Assembly: GCF_022919715.1 (NCBI RefSeq)
Contig: NZ_CP095042.1
Coordinates: 1,240,001 to 1,304,000 of the forward strand
Direction of reading: 5' to 3'
From: Agromyces sp. H17E-10
GTDB taxonomy: Bacteria > Actinomycetota > Actinomycetes > Actinomycetales > Microbacteriaceae
DNA length: 64,000 nucleotides
The notes under the pieces were generated by a model. That model made no database searches. It saw nothing but the letters and a program-made list of their open reading frames with translations, and was not told where the DNA came from. This document shows, in pieces, positions 35,490-43,475 of the stretch. Both the position numbers and the translations under genes were made by a program. How positions within the stretch are numbered: the first letter of the stretch is position 1; each line of letters begins with the position of its first letter.

Positions 35490-36716
35490 GTGACCGAGAA
35501 GCCGCGCCTGTCCGCCCGTATCGCCGCCATCGCCGAGTCCGCGACCCTGAAGGTCGATGCGAAGGCGAAGGCACTCCAGGCCGAGGGTCGCCCGGTCATC
35601 TCGTACGCCGCCGGCGAGCCCGACTTCGCGACGCCCGAGCACATCGTCGAGGCGGCGCTCGCCGCCACCCGCGACCCGAAGAACTACCGGTACACGCCCG
35701 CCGCCGGCCTGCCCGACCTGCGCGAGGCGATCGCGGCGAAGACCGCGCGCGACTCGGGGCTCGAGGCATCCGCGTCGCAGGTGGTGGTGACCAACGGCGG
35801 CAAGCAGGCCGTCTACCAGGCCTTCCAGGTGCTGCTCGACGAGGGCGACGAAGTGCTCGTGCCGACGCCCTACTGGACCACCTATCCCGAGGCGATCAAG
35901 CTCGCGGGCGGCCGCCAGGTCGACGTGTTCGCGGGCAGCGACCAGGGCTACCTCGTGACGGTCGAGCAGCTCGAGGCCGCGCGCACCGAGCGCACCAAGG
36001 TGCTGCTGTTCGTGTCGCCGTCGAACCCGACGGGCGCCGTCTACGCGCCCGAGCAGGTGCAGGCCATCGGCGAATGGGCACTCGAGCACGGCATCTGGGT
36101 CGTCGCCGACGAGATCTACCAGAACCTGACCTACGGCTCGCTCGAGAGCGAGGTCGGCAGCCCCGCCCCGCGCGCGGTGTCGATCGTCGAGGCCGTGCCC
36201 GGGCTCGCGAACCAGACGATCCTCGTGAACGGCGTCGCCAAGACCTACGCGATGACGGGCTGGCGCCTCGGCTGGATGGTCGGCCCTGCCGACGTCATCA
36301 AGGGCGCCGCGAACCTGCAGTCGCACCTCTCGTCGAACGTGTCGAACATCTCGCAGCGCGCGGCGATCGCCGCCCTCACGGGGCCCCAGGAGCCGGTCGA
36401 GGAGATGCGTCGGGCGTTCGACCGGCGACGCCGGCTCATCGTCGCCGAGCTCTCGAAGATCGACGGCATGACGGTACCGGTGCCCGAGGGCGCGTTCTAC
36501 GTCTACCCCGACGTGACCGGCCTCCTCGGCCGCGAGTGGGGCGGCGTCACGCCGACCTCGTCGCTCGAGCTCGCCGACCTGATCCTCGAGCAGGCCGAGG
36601 TCGCCGCCGTGCCGGGCGAGGCGTTCGGGCCGAGCGGCTTCCTGCGGTTCAGCTACGCGCTCGGCGACGAGCCGCTGCTCGAGGGCGTGCAGCGCCTGCA
36701 GCGCCTGTTCGGCTGA
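35490..36716 (+). CDS. aspC: class I/II PLP-dependent aminotransferase (aspartate type)
   Basis: 408 residues of fold-type I, AspC subgroup. [40 protein letters not shown] and the PLP-binding Lys251 in [16 protein letters not shown] are visible. Likely moves amino groups between aspartate and 2-oxoglutarate. GTG start at 35490 with a TAGACT hexamer 7 nt upstream. In many actinobacteria an aspartate aminotransferase gene lies close to trnW-secE, so this is probably the housekeeping copy. Confidence 0.9.
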   Translation: MTEKPRLSARIAAIAESATLKVDAKAKALQAEGRPVISYAAGEPDFATPEHIVEAALAATRDPKNYRYTPAAGLPDLREAIAAKTARDSGLEASASQVVVTNGGKQAVYQAFQVLLDEGDEVLVPTPYWTTYPEAIKLAGGRQVDVFAGSDQGYLVTVEQLEAARTERTKVLLFVSPSNPTGAVYAPEQVQAIGEWALEHGIWVVADEIYQNLTYGSLESEVGSPAPRAVSIVEAVPGLANQTILVNGVAKTYAMTGWRLGWMVGPADVIKGAANLQSHLSSNVSNISQRAAIAALTGPQEPVEEMRRAFDRRRRLIVAELSKIDGMTVPVPEGAFYVYPDVTGLLGREWGGVTPTSSLELADLILEQAEVAAVPGEAFGPSGFLRFSYALGDEPLLEGVQRLQRLFG

Positions 36717-36721
36717 GACGG

Positions 36722-37462
36722 ATGCCCCGGGGCGACGCCGCGCTCGCGCGCCTCGCCGCGCGCAACAACGCGGAGTGGTGCCGCACGGTGGCCGAGAGTC
36801 ACGGCATCGCGTCGCGCTTCGCGCTCGACGGCGCGCTGTGGGTGGCCGAGTCGTCGACGCCGATCGGCTACCCCGAGGCGGTGACCCTCGAGCCCGGCCT
36901 CGACGCGGCGGCCGTGTTCGGGGCGCTCGGACCGCATGCGACGAGCGTGAAGGACTCGTTCGCCGATCTCGATCCCGACGCCACGGGCTGGGCGCCGCTG
37001 TTCGACGCCACGTGGATCGTCGCCGAGGCGATCGCGGGCGGGTCGGCGGGCGCCGACGACCTCCCCGCGCTCGTCCGGGTGACGAGCGCCGACGCGCTCG
37101 AGACGTGGGGGCGCGCCCATGGCCTACCCGACGCCTTAGCAGAACCGCTCGTCGGGGCATCCGACGTGGTGGTGCTCGCGACGGCCCGAGCGGAGACCTC
37201 GACATCGGTGCCGGGAGCGGTCACGGGCGGCGGCGTGCTCAATCGCACGGGCGAGGTCGTCGGGCTCTCGAACGTCTTCGGCGGAGGCCATGCGCTGTAT
37301 CGGGCACTCCGGCGCGAGGCCGCAGCGCGGTGGCCGGGACTGCCGGTCGTGGGCTACGAATCGGATGCCGCGCTCGACGACGCGCTCGATGCGGACTTCC
37401 GGCGCGTCGGACCCCTGCGGATCCTGACGCGTGCGACTCAGCCCGACCGGCAGACCGCATAG
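36722..37462 (+). CDS. hypothetical protein
   Basis: 246 residues, beginning 5 nt after the aminotransferase stop, so co-transcribed. No membrane helices or signal peptide. The C-terminal half (GGVLNRTGEVVGLSNVF, then ALYRALRREAAARWPGLP and VVGYESDAALDDAL) is reminiscent of a degenerate GNAT acetyltransferase fold, but the usual acetyl-CoA loop is not clear. I do not recognise a specific family. The last 25 bp overlap the convergent gene at 37438. Confidence 0.7.
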   Translation: MPRGDAALARLAARNNAEWCRTVAESHGIASRFALDGALWVAESSTPIGYPEAVTLEPGLDAAAVFGALGPHATSVKDSFADLDPDATGWAPLFDATWIVAEAIAGGSAGADDLPALVRVTSADALETWGRAHGLPDALAEPLVGASDVVVLATARAETSTSVPGAVTGGGVLNRTGEVVGLSNVFGGGHALYRALRREAAARWPGLPVVGYESDAALDDALDADFRRVGPLRILTRATQPDRQTA

Positions 37463-37878
37463 GCCGCGAGCGGCCGAGGGCTGCGGTCGACATCGGTGCG
37501 CTCCACCTCGACGCGCCACCCGATCGGCCGGGACTCGCTCCCGTCGCCCGCGACCGGCCCCTGCTCGACGACCCGCAGCCCGTCGCCCGCCCCGAGCCGG
37601 CCGCCGCCGAGCACGAACTCGCCGCGTGCGCACCGCACCTCGACGGTGCCCGACGGGTCGAACGGGCCGACCACGACCGCCTCGTCGTGCACGTGGAGGC
37701 CGAGCGTCGACCCCTCGTGGTCTGCGTCGTCGACCGGCCCGCGGAGCGGCTCCCGCCCGATCGGAGCCGCCCCGGGGATTCCCGCCTGCACGCCGGCGAC
37801 CACGCCGACGCCGTAGGCCGCTGCGACGGCGAGGAGGGTCGCCGCCGTGACCACGACCGCGACCACCCAGATCTTCAT
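37438..37878 (-). CDS. hypothetical membrane-anchored protein
   Basis: 146 residues. One N-terminal hydrophobic helix (residues about 4-30, VVAVVVTAATLLAVAAAYG) then a polar extracytoplasmic domain with two cysteines (VEVRCARGE and the terminal AYAVCRSG) that could form a disulfide. GGGAGGGG precedes the ATG at 37878. The function is not recognised. Confidence 0.65.
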   Translation of the reverse strand: MKIWVVAVVVTAATLLAVAAAYGVGVVAGVQAGIPGAAPIGREPLRGPVDDADHEGSTLGLHVHDEAVVVGPFDPSGTVEVRCARGEFVLGGGRLGAGDGLRVVEQGPVAGDGSESRPIGWRVEVERTDVDRSPRPLAAYAVCRSG

Positions 37879-37970
37879 GGGCCCCTCCCAGCCCCGGGTC
37901 GCCCGCGACGCTAGCGCGACCGCTCGTGTGCCGCATGCGTGCCAGCACTGGAGCACAGTCGGCGCCCGGC

Positions 37971-38051
37971 CCCTTGTGTAGGAAGAACCGCGGGACACGC
38001 CGCCGCCGACCGCTCCGTGCACGGCGTGTCGCGGGTTCTTCCTACACAGGG
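37971..38051. repeat. long intergenic inverted repeat with ~30-bp arms
   Basis: Left arm CCCTTGTGTAGGAAGAACCG... (37971-38002) and right arm ...CGGGTTCTTCCTACACAGGG (38022-38051) pair almost perfectly around a 19-nt loop. It abuts the lysG stop at 38052, so it can end lysG transcripts. The arms differ in sequence from the GGGGGTGC family. Confidence 0.75.
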
Positions 38052-39029
38052 TCAGGCGAGGGTGCGGCGGGCCTCGGCCGCGAGCGCCTCGGCGACGGCG
38101 TCGAGCAGGGGCGAGCTGAGGTTCCACTGCTGCCAGTACAGGGGCACGTCGACGGGCTCGCCGCCGAGGCGCACGAGCTCGTCGCGCCCGAGCTCGTCAT
38201 CCGACTGGAACTCGGGCAGCATGCCCCAGCCGAGCCCGAGCTTCACGGCGTTCGCGAAGTCGTTCGACGCCGGCACGTAGTGGCGTGGGGCGCGTTCTGG
38301 GTCGAGGCCCGCGGCATGAAGCGCGTCGTGCTGCAGATGGTCGCGGCGGTCGAAGTCGACGAGCGGTGCGTGCGCGAGCCAGGCGGGCAAGGCGGCGGCG
38401 TGTCGCGATGCCGCCCGGCCGGCGCCGCGCTCGGCTTCGGCCCGGCCGCTCCACCGCGCGACGAACCCCGGCGTCGCCACGGCCTCGTAGCGCATGACGC
38501 CGAGCGGTCTCACGAGGCATCCGGCCACGGGGGTGGCCTGCGAGGTGACCGCGCCCATGACCGTGCCCGACTCGAGCAGGCCGGCCGTGAAGTCCTGGTC
38601 GTCGCGGTGCAGGTCGAAGACGACAGGATGCTCCGCCGCGACCCGCGCGAGCGCCGGCAGGTACCACGTCGCGAGCGAGTCGGCGTTGACCGCGAGCGGG
38701 ATCGGCACCGGGCGGTAGGCGCCGGCCGCCGCGCGAGGCTCGCCGGAGTCGTCGGCGCCGCCCCGCTCCGTGTCGAGTCCGAACTCGGCGAGCGCGTCGT
38801 GCTCGAGCAGCGCGAGCTGGCGCGCGAGCCGCACGACGGCCGCACCCGCCTCGGTGACGCGGGCGGGCTTCGATCGGACCACGAGCACCCGGCCGAGCTG
38901 CTGCTCGAGCGTCTTCACGCGCTGCGACACGGCCGACGGCGTGAGCCGCAGCCGGCGGGCGGCCGCGTCGAAGGTGCCCTCGTCGATCACGGCAGCGAGG
39001 GTTCTGGCGAGGTCGAGTGGAATCTGCAT
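38052..39029 (-). CDS. lysG: LysR-family ArgP/LysG-type regulator of lysine export
   Basis: 325 residues. LysR helix-turn-helix at the start (TLAAVIDEGTFDAAARRLRL, TPSAVSQRVKTLEQQLGRVL) and effector domain with HRDDQDFTAGLL and the ArgP-like LGWGMLPEFQ. Divergent from lysE, the arrangement of the corynebacterial lysG-lysE pair, where LysG activates lysE when lysine or arginine accumulates. ATG at 39029 with a TAGCGT hexamer 8 nt upstream. Confidence 0.87.
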   Translation of the reverse strand: MQIPLDLARTLAAVIDEGTFDAAARRLRLTPSAVSQRVKTLEQQLGRVLVVRSKPARVTEAGAAVVRLARQLALLEHDALAEFGLDTERGGADDSGEPRAAAGAYRPVPIPLAVNADSLATWYLPALARVAAEHPVVFDLHRDDQDFTAGLLESGTVMGAVTSQATPVAGCLVRPLGVMRYEAVATPGFVARWSGRAEAERGAGRAASRHAAALPAWLAHAPLVDFDRRDHLQHDALHAAGLDPERAPRHYVPASNDFANAVKLGLGWGMLPEFQSDDELGRDELVRLGGEPVDVPLYWQQWNLSSPLLDAVAEALAAEARRTLA

Positions 39030-39088
39030 CTGAAGCAACGCTAATGGTTCTGAAGGATCTTGAGCTGGATTGATGCACGTTCGCGACG

Positions 39089-39094
39089 TAGCGT
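39089..39094 (+). promoter_or_regulatory. -10 hexamer for a leaderless transcript (lysE)
   Basis: TAGCGT lies 7 nt before the GTG at 39102. A second TAGCGT on the minus strand (39038-39043) serves lysG, leaving about 45 bp between for LysG binding. Confidence 0.5.
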
Positions 39095-39101
39095 CGACTG
39101 C

Positions 39102-39803
39102 GTGATCTCCCCCGTTCTCGCCGGCCTCGGCCTCGGATTCTCGCTCATCGTCGCCATCGGCGCGCAGAACGTGTTCGTGCTGCGCCAGGGCATCCGTCGC
39201 GAGCACGTCTTCGCCGTCGCGGCGATCTGCGCGGTGAGCGATCTCGTGCTGATCATCGTCGGCGTCTCGGGCATCGGCGTCGTGATCGGCGCGGTGCCGT
39301 GGCTCATCGACGTGATCCGCTGGGCGGGCGCCGCGTTCCTCGTCGGATACGGGCTGCTCGCCGCCCGCCGCGCGCTGCGCCCCACCGGCGACGTGCTCAA
39401 TGTGGAGGCGGGAGTGCCTCGGTCGTCGGAGGCGGGCGTGGGGACTCCCGCCGCCGACGCCCGTGGCGCCTCCGTCGCCGTCGCCGCGCCCTCCGCGATC
39501 GCCACGCGTACGACCCTCGCGAGCGCGGTGCTCACGTGCCTCGCGCTCACCTGGTTGAACCCGCACGTCTACCTCGACACGGTGTTCCTGCTCGGGTCGG
39601 TGGCGAACAGCCACGGCCCCGACGGCCGCTGGTGGTTCGCGGTCGGTGCGGGCGCGGCATCCGTCATCTGGTTCTTCGCCCTCGCCTACGGTGCCCGCCT
39701 GCTCGGCCGGGTGCTCTCGACGCCTCGCGCCTGGCGCATCCTCGACGGCATCATCGCCGTCGTCATGCTCGCGATCGCGGCATCGCTCGTGCTGCCCCAC
39801 TGA
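39102..39803 (+). CDS. lysE: LysE-family lysine/arginine exporter
   Basis: 233 residues, about six membrane helices, with the family motif LIVAIGAQNVFVLRQGI near the N-terminus and LTWLNPHVYLDT in the middle. It exports basic amino acids. The loop between helices (residues about 105-140) is long and Ala/Pro-rich. GTG at 39102 is chosen because translation starts here match the family; upstream codons to 39060 encode a charged stretch. Confidence 0.92.
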   Translation: MISPVLAGLGLGFSLIVAIGAQNVFVLRQGIRREHVFAVAAICAVSDLVLIIVGVSGIGVVIGAVPWLIDVIRWAGAAFLVGYGLLAARRALRPTGDVLNVEAGVPRSSEAGVGTPAADARGASVAVAAPSAIATRTTLASAVLTCLALTWLNPHVYLDTVFLLGSVANSHGPDGRWWFAVGAGAASVIWFFALAYGARLLGRVLSTPRAWRILDGIIAVVMLAIAASLVLPH

Positions 39804-39833
39804 CGGGGAATGGCGGGCTCCCAACCGTCGTGC

Positions 39834-39839
39834 TACCGT
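39834..39839 (+). promoter_or_regulatory. probable -10 for the cysteine leader transcript
   Basis: TACCGT lies 10 nt before the GTG of the leader peptide, so the transcript would start at or within a few nucleotides of it. Confidence 0.5.
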
Positions 39840-39849
39840 TTCCGACATC

Positions 39850-39885
39850 GTGAGCACCTTCACCTGTCGCTGCTGTCGCCGCTAG
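39850..39885 (+). CDS. cysteine-rich leader peptide (11 codons, MSTFTCRCCRR)
   Basis: GTG AGC ACC TTC ACC TGT CGC TGC TGT CGC CGC TAG encodes an 11-residue peptide with three cysteines in four positions. Leaderless short ORFs with clustered Cys codons upstream of sulfur genes act as cysteine-responsive attenuators in mycobacteria. Here a GGTCGTC/GACGACC hairpin starts 3 nt after the stop codon. Ribosome stalling at CRCC when Cys-tRNA is scarce would alter folding of the 217-nt leader of the oxygenase gene (inference). Confidence 0.65.
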   Translation: MSTFTCRCCRR

Positions 39886-40102
39886 GCGGTCGTCTCCCCG
39901 ACGACCCCAGGGCGCGATTCCCCGCGCCGCCGACCGCAGCCCCGTGCTCACGCCGCATCCGACGCGTCCGCGTCAGCTCCGCGGCATCCGCCTCGAACCG
40001 ATCTCGTATCGATGTCGAACCGGATGCCGAGCAGCCGACGTCAACGGATGCCGGGGCCGCCGCATCGTCGGCGCACCACCCGGCACTCGAAAGGACCATC
40101 CC
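39886..40102 (+). promoter_or_regulatory. structured leader of the 2OG/Fe(II) oxygenase gene
   Basis: No gene is apparent beyond the leader peptide. Perfect hairpins lie at 39888-39906 (GGTCGTC-TCCCC-GACGACC) and 39911-39928 (GGCGCG-ATTCCC-CGCGCC), and GACGCGTCCGCGTC near 39962 can also fold. The region ends with AAAGGACC before the ATG at 40103. A terminator/antiterminator pair is plausible but needs folding to define. Confidence 0.5.
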
Positions 40103-41107
40103 ATGTCGACCATCCCCGTTCTCGACCTCTCACTGCTCAACGGCACGACCGAGCAGCAGGCGCAGTTCCGCGACGACCTCCGACGCGCGACGCACGAGGT
40201 CGGCTTCTTCTCGCTCATCGGCCACGGCGTGCCGGCCGAGCTCATCGACCGCGCGTATACGGCGGCACGGGCGTTCTTCGCCCTCCCCGAGTCGCACAAG
40301 CTCGCGATCGAGAACGTCACGAGCCCGCACTTCCGGGGCTACACCCGCATGGGCGGCGAGCGCACGCTCGGCCGCGTCGACATCCGCGAGCAGATCGACC
40401 TCGGCGCCGAGCGCCCGGCCGTGCCCATGACGGCCGACACCCCCGACTACTGGATCCTCGAGGGACCGAACCTGTGGCCCGAGGCGCTGCCCGAGTTCCG
40501 CGCGGTCTTCGAGGAGTGGATCGCCCGGCTCGACGTGGTCGGCACCCGTCTCCTGCGCAGCTGGGCCGAGGCGCTCGGCGCCGCGCCCGACACCTTCGAC
40601 GCCGCCTTCGAGCGGCCCTCGCCGTACCTGAAGGTCGTGCGCTACCCGGGCGTCTCGGCCGAGCAGCCCGCGCAGGGCGTCGGTGCCCACAAGGACCTCG
40701 GTGTGCTCACGCTGCTCTCGGTCGAAGACGGCAAGGCGGGCCTGCAGGTGGAGAAGGACGGCGAGTGGATCGACGTCGTCGCACCCGCCGGCGCGTTCGT
40801 CGTGAACATCGGCGAGCTGCTCGAGATCGCGACCGACGGCTACCTCAAGGCGACCAAGCACCGCGTCGTCTCCCCCGCGCCCGGCACCGAGCGCATCTCG
40901 ATCCCGTACTTCCACGGGCCCGCGCTCGACGCCGTGATCCCGACCATCGAGCTCGCACCCGAGCTCGCCGCCGAGGCGCCCGGCATCACCCGGGACCCGG
41001 CGAACCCGCTGCACCCGGTGTTCGGCGAGAACTGGCTGAAGAGCCGGCTGCGCGCCCACCCGAACGTCGTCGAGGCGCAGTACCCGAGACTGCTCGTCGG
41101 TGCCTGA
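40103..41107 (+). CDS. 2-oxoglutarate/Fe(II) oxygenase, isopenicillin N synthase-like family
   Basis: 334 residues: DIOX_N domain (IPVLDLSLLNGT..., THEVGFFSLIGHGVP) then the 2OG-FeII_Oxy core. Iron ligands His196, Asp198 (GAHKDLGVLT) and His253 (ATKHRVVS) and the 2-oxoglutarate-binding Arg264 (ERISIPYF) are all present, so it should be active. Substrate unknown; no NRPS or beta-lactam genes are nearby. The upstream cysteine leader peptide hints at a role in sulfur supply, for example oxidative attack on an organosulfur compound (inference). Confidence 0.88.
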   Translation: MSTIPVLDLSLLNGTTEQQAQFRDDLRRATHEVGFFSLIGHGVPAELIDRAYTAARAFFALPESHKLAIENVTSPHFRGYTRMGGERTLGRVDIREQIDLGAERPAVPMTADTPDYWILEGPNLWPEALPEFRAVFEEWIARLDVVGTRLLRSWAEALGAAPDTFDAAFERPSPYLKVVRYPGVSAEQPAQGVGAHKDLGVLTLLSVEDGKAGLQVEKDGEWIDVVAPAGAFVVNIGELLEIATDGYLKATKHRVVSPAPGTERISIPYFHGPALDAVIPTIELAPELAAEAPGITRDPANPLHPVFGENWLKSRLRAHPNVVEAQYPRLLVGA

Positions 41108-41150
41108 CCCGGCTGGACGCGTACACGGCGACTCGTGAGTTCGCGTGGGG

Positions 41151-41177
41151 TGTCGAAAACGGCTGTCGCCGTTCGTC
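41151..41177 (+). promoter_or_regulatory. ECF42-type promoter of the DGPF-sigma operon
   Basis: TGTCGA (41151-41156), 17 nt, then CGTC (41174-41177), 38 bp before the ATG of the DGPF protein. ECF42 sigma factors are reported to use TGTCGA at -35 and CGA/TC at -10 and to activate their own DGPF genes, so this is a likely autoregulated promoter. A TAGCGT at 41187-41192 might be an additional housekeeping -10. Confidence 0.65.
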
Positions 41178-41214
41178 GTACTCGCATAGCGTGACCGAGA
41201 GAGAGGATTCCACC

Positions 41215-42042
41215 ATGGAATACGCACTGTTGTACGCCGAGGGCGTCGATGCCCTGCCCTACGTGCCCGCCGACGACAACATCGGCGAGTGGGTCGACGA
41301 CATCGTCGCCCGCGGCATCGCCGAGTTCGGCATGCGGCTGCGCCCCGGCGTGGATGCCACGACCGTGCGCGTCCGCAAGGGCGAGCTGCTCGTGAGCGAC
41401 GGACCGTTCACCGAGTCGAAGGAGTCGGTGGGCGGCTTCGACATCATCGACGCCCGCGACCTCGACGAGGCGATCGAGGTCGCATCGAAGCATCCGGTCG
41501 CCGGGTTCGGCCGGGTCGAGGTGCGACCGTTCGTGCAGTGGCCCGGTGCGGAGCCGGGCGCCCGGATCGTGCCGGCCGGTCTGCACGAGCGCCCCGCGCA
41601 GGGCCGGCAGTACGTGCTCTTCGTGATCGCCGACCCCGACGGGGAGACGCTCGACGACGGCGCCGACCCCGAAGCCTGGGTCTCGGAGATGGACGGACGC
41701 GGCGTTCGCCTCTTCGGCGACGTGCTGCGCGGCCCCGAGGACGCCACGTTCGTGCGCCGACGCGACGGCGAGGTGCTCGTCAGCGACGGACCGTTCGCCG
41801 AGGCGAAGGAGTGGCTCGCGGGGTTCGACCTGCTCGAGGTGCAGGACCTCGCCGAGGCCATCGAGGTCGCGTCGAAGCATCCCATGGCGCGTGGCGGCAC
41901 GCTCGAGCTGCGCCCGATCTGGCCGTTCGACCCCCACGAGGACCACGCGGCACGCGACGAGCGCGAGCTGCTCGAGTTCGGGGTGCGGCTCGAGCCGCAC
42001 GCGGCCGACGTCGCCGGCGCGGTGACCGAGGTACGGTCCTGA
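41215..42042 (+). CDS. YCII-related DGPF-domain protein (two tandem domains)
   Basis: 275 residues made of two YCII/DGPF domains. Each has the signature: LLVSDGPFTESKESVGGFD (about residues 61-79) and VLVSDGPFAEAKEWLAGFD (about 189-207), each followed by EAIEVASKHP. These proteins accompany ECF42 sigma factors; their biochemical role is unknown. GAGAGGA precedes the ATG. The stop TGA overlaps the presumed CTG start of the sigma factor, so the two are coupled. Confidence 0.9.
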   Translation: MEYALLYAEGVDALPYVPADDNIGEWVDDIVARGIAEFGMRLRPGVDATTVRVRKGELLVSDGPFTESKESVGGFDIIDARDLDEAIEVASKHPVAGFGRVEVRPFVQWPGAEPGARIVPAGLHERPAQGRQYVLFVIADPDGETLDDGADPEAWVSEMDGRGVRLFGDVLRGPEDATFVRRRDGEVLVSDGPFAEAKEWLAGFDLLEVQDLAEAIEVASKHPMARGGTLELRPIWPFDPHEDHAARDERELLEFGVRLEPHAADVAGAVTEVRS

Positions 42043-43385
42043 CCGAGGCCGGGGCGCCTGCGGCAGGGTCCGAGGCGCATGCGACGACTCCGTCCGACGA
42101 GGGCGGGGTCGCCGCGGCCCTGCGCACCGCGTTCGAGGGCGAGTGGGCGCGCGTCGTCGCGACGCTCATCCGGGCGACGGGTGACTGGGACGTCGCCGAG
42201 GAGGCGACCGCCGGCGCGTTCGAGCGGGCGACGGAGACCTGGCCGCGCGACGGTATCCCCCGCAATCCCGGTGCGTGGCTCACGACGACCGCACGCCGCG
42301 TCGCGCTCGACCGCCTGCGGCGCCGCGGCGTCGAGGCGGAGAAGGTGAGGGAGTGGCTCATGGACGCGGAGGCCGACGGCAGCAACGTCGGGCCCGCCGA
42401 CCCGGCCGACCTCGTCGTCGCCGGCGACGAGCCGATGTGGAACGACCGGCTGCGCCTCGTCTTCACGTGCGCGCACCCCGCCCTGCCGATGGAGGCCAGG
42501 GTCGCACTCACCCTGCGCACCGTCGGCGGGCTCGAGACGCGCGAGATCGCCCGGGCGTTCCTCGTTCCCGAGGCGACGATGTCGCAGCGCATCGTGCGCG
42601 CGAAGCAGAAGATCCGCAACGCCGGAATCCCCTATCGCGTACCGCCGGCGGAGGCGCTGCCCGAGCGGCTCGGTGGCGTGCTCGCGGTCGTCTACCTGAT
42701 CGCGAACGAGGGCTACCTCGCGTCGTCGGGCGATCGGCTGCAGCGGCTCGACCTCGCCGCCGAGGCGATCCGGCTCGCGCGGCTCGTCGTGTCGCTCATG
42801 CCCGACGCCGACGAGGCGCGGGCGCTGCTCGCGATGCTCCTGCTGCAGCATTCACGGGCGGCGACGCGCGTCGACGCGGCGGGCGACCTCGTCACACTCG
42901 CCGAGCAGGACCGGTCGCGCTGGGATCGGGGCGAGATCGCCGAGGGACTCGCGCTGCTCGACCGATCGAGCGGCGCGGCCGGGGTCGCCGCCGGGCGTCG
43001 ACCGTCGGCGGGCGCGTACCGACTCCAGGCCGAGATCCAGGCCGTGCACGCCCGAGCGGCGACCGCCGCCGCGACCGACTGGCATGCGATCGTCGGCTGC
43101 TACGACGCGCTCGCGTCGCTCACCGACTCGCCGTTCGTGCGGTTCAACCGGGCGATCGCCGTCGGCGAGGCGAGTGGGCCCGAGGCCGGGCTCGCCGCAC
43201 TCGCGGCCGTCGAGGCCGAGGGCCGCCTCGCCGGGTACCACCTGCTGCCCTCGGCGCAGGCGGAGTTCCTTCGCCGCGCGCAGCGCCTCGACGAGGCATC
43301 CGCCCGCTATCGCGACGCGATCGCGCTCGCGCCGACGGCGCCCGAGCGGAGGTTCCTCGAGCGGCGGCTGGCCGATCTCGGCTGA
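42039..43385 (+). CDS. ECF42-type RNA polymerase sigma factor with C-terminal TPR-like domain
   Basis: 448 residues. Sigma region 2 (WDVAEEATAGAFERATETWP) and region 4 (GGLETREIARAFLVPEATMS, QRIVRAKQKI) are followed by about 230 helical residues (VYLIANEGYLASSG ... PSAGAYRLQAEIQAVHA) typical of ECF42 proteins, which carry this domain instead of a separate anti-sigma factor. The reading frame has no ATG, GTG or TTG before the conserved region; CTG at 42039, 7 nt after GAGG and overlapping the upstream TGA, is the best start. Confidence 0.87.
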   Translation: MTEAGAPAAGSEAHATTPSDEGGVAAALRTAFEGEWARVVATLIRATGDWDVAEEATAGAFERATETWPRDGIPRNPGAWLTTTARRVALDRLRRRGVEAEKVREWLMDAEADGSNVGPADPADLVVAGDEPMWNDRLRLVFTCAHPALPMEARVALTLRTVGGLETREIARAFLVPEATMSQRIVRAKQKIRNAGIPYRVPPAEALPERLGGVLAVVYLIANEGYLASSGDRLQRLDLAAEAIRLARLVVSLMPDADEARALLAMLLLQHSRAATRVDAAGDLVTLAEQDRSRWDRGEIAEGLALLDRSSGAAGVAAGRRPSAGAYRLQAEIQAVHARAATAAATDWHAIVGCYDALASLTDSPFVRFNRAIAVGEASGPEAGLAALAAVEAEGRLAGYHLLPSAQAEFLRRAQRLDEASARYRDAIALAPTAPERRFLERRLADLG

Positions 43386-43475
43386 GGTCTCGCGCCGCAT
43401 CCACCGATCGGTGGATGCCGGAATCGAACGGCCGGGGGCTGCCGCGACCACGCGGACTCCGGCACGCTCGTCGGC

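Noticed and set aside
31542..37205. 1887-codon open frame on the minus strand
   Set aside because: It covers dgt, the phytase-GDPD fusion and aspC in the antisense direction and has no recognisable motif.
39803..40103. SAM or cobalamin riboswitch upstream of the oxygenase
   Set aside because: No kink-turn, B12-box or other known aptamer core could be seen by eye; the Cys-rich leader ORF explains the region better.
40103..41107. Isopenicillin N synthase of a beta-lactam cluster
   Set aside because: No NRPS or acyltransferase genes in the neighbourhood; the fold family is broad.
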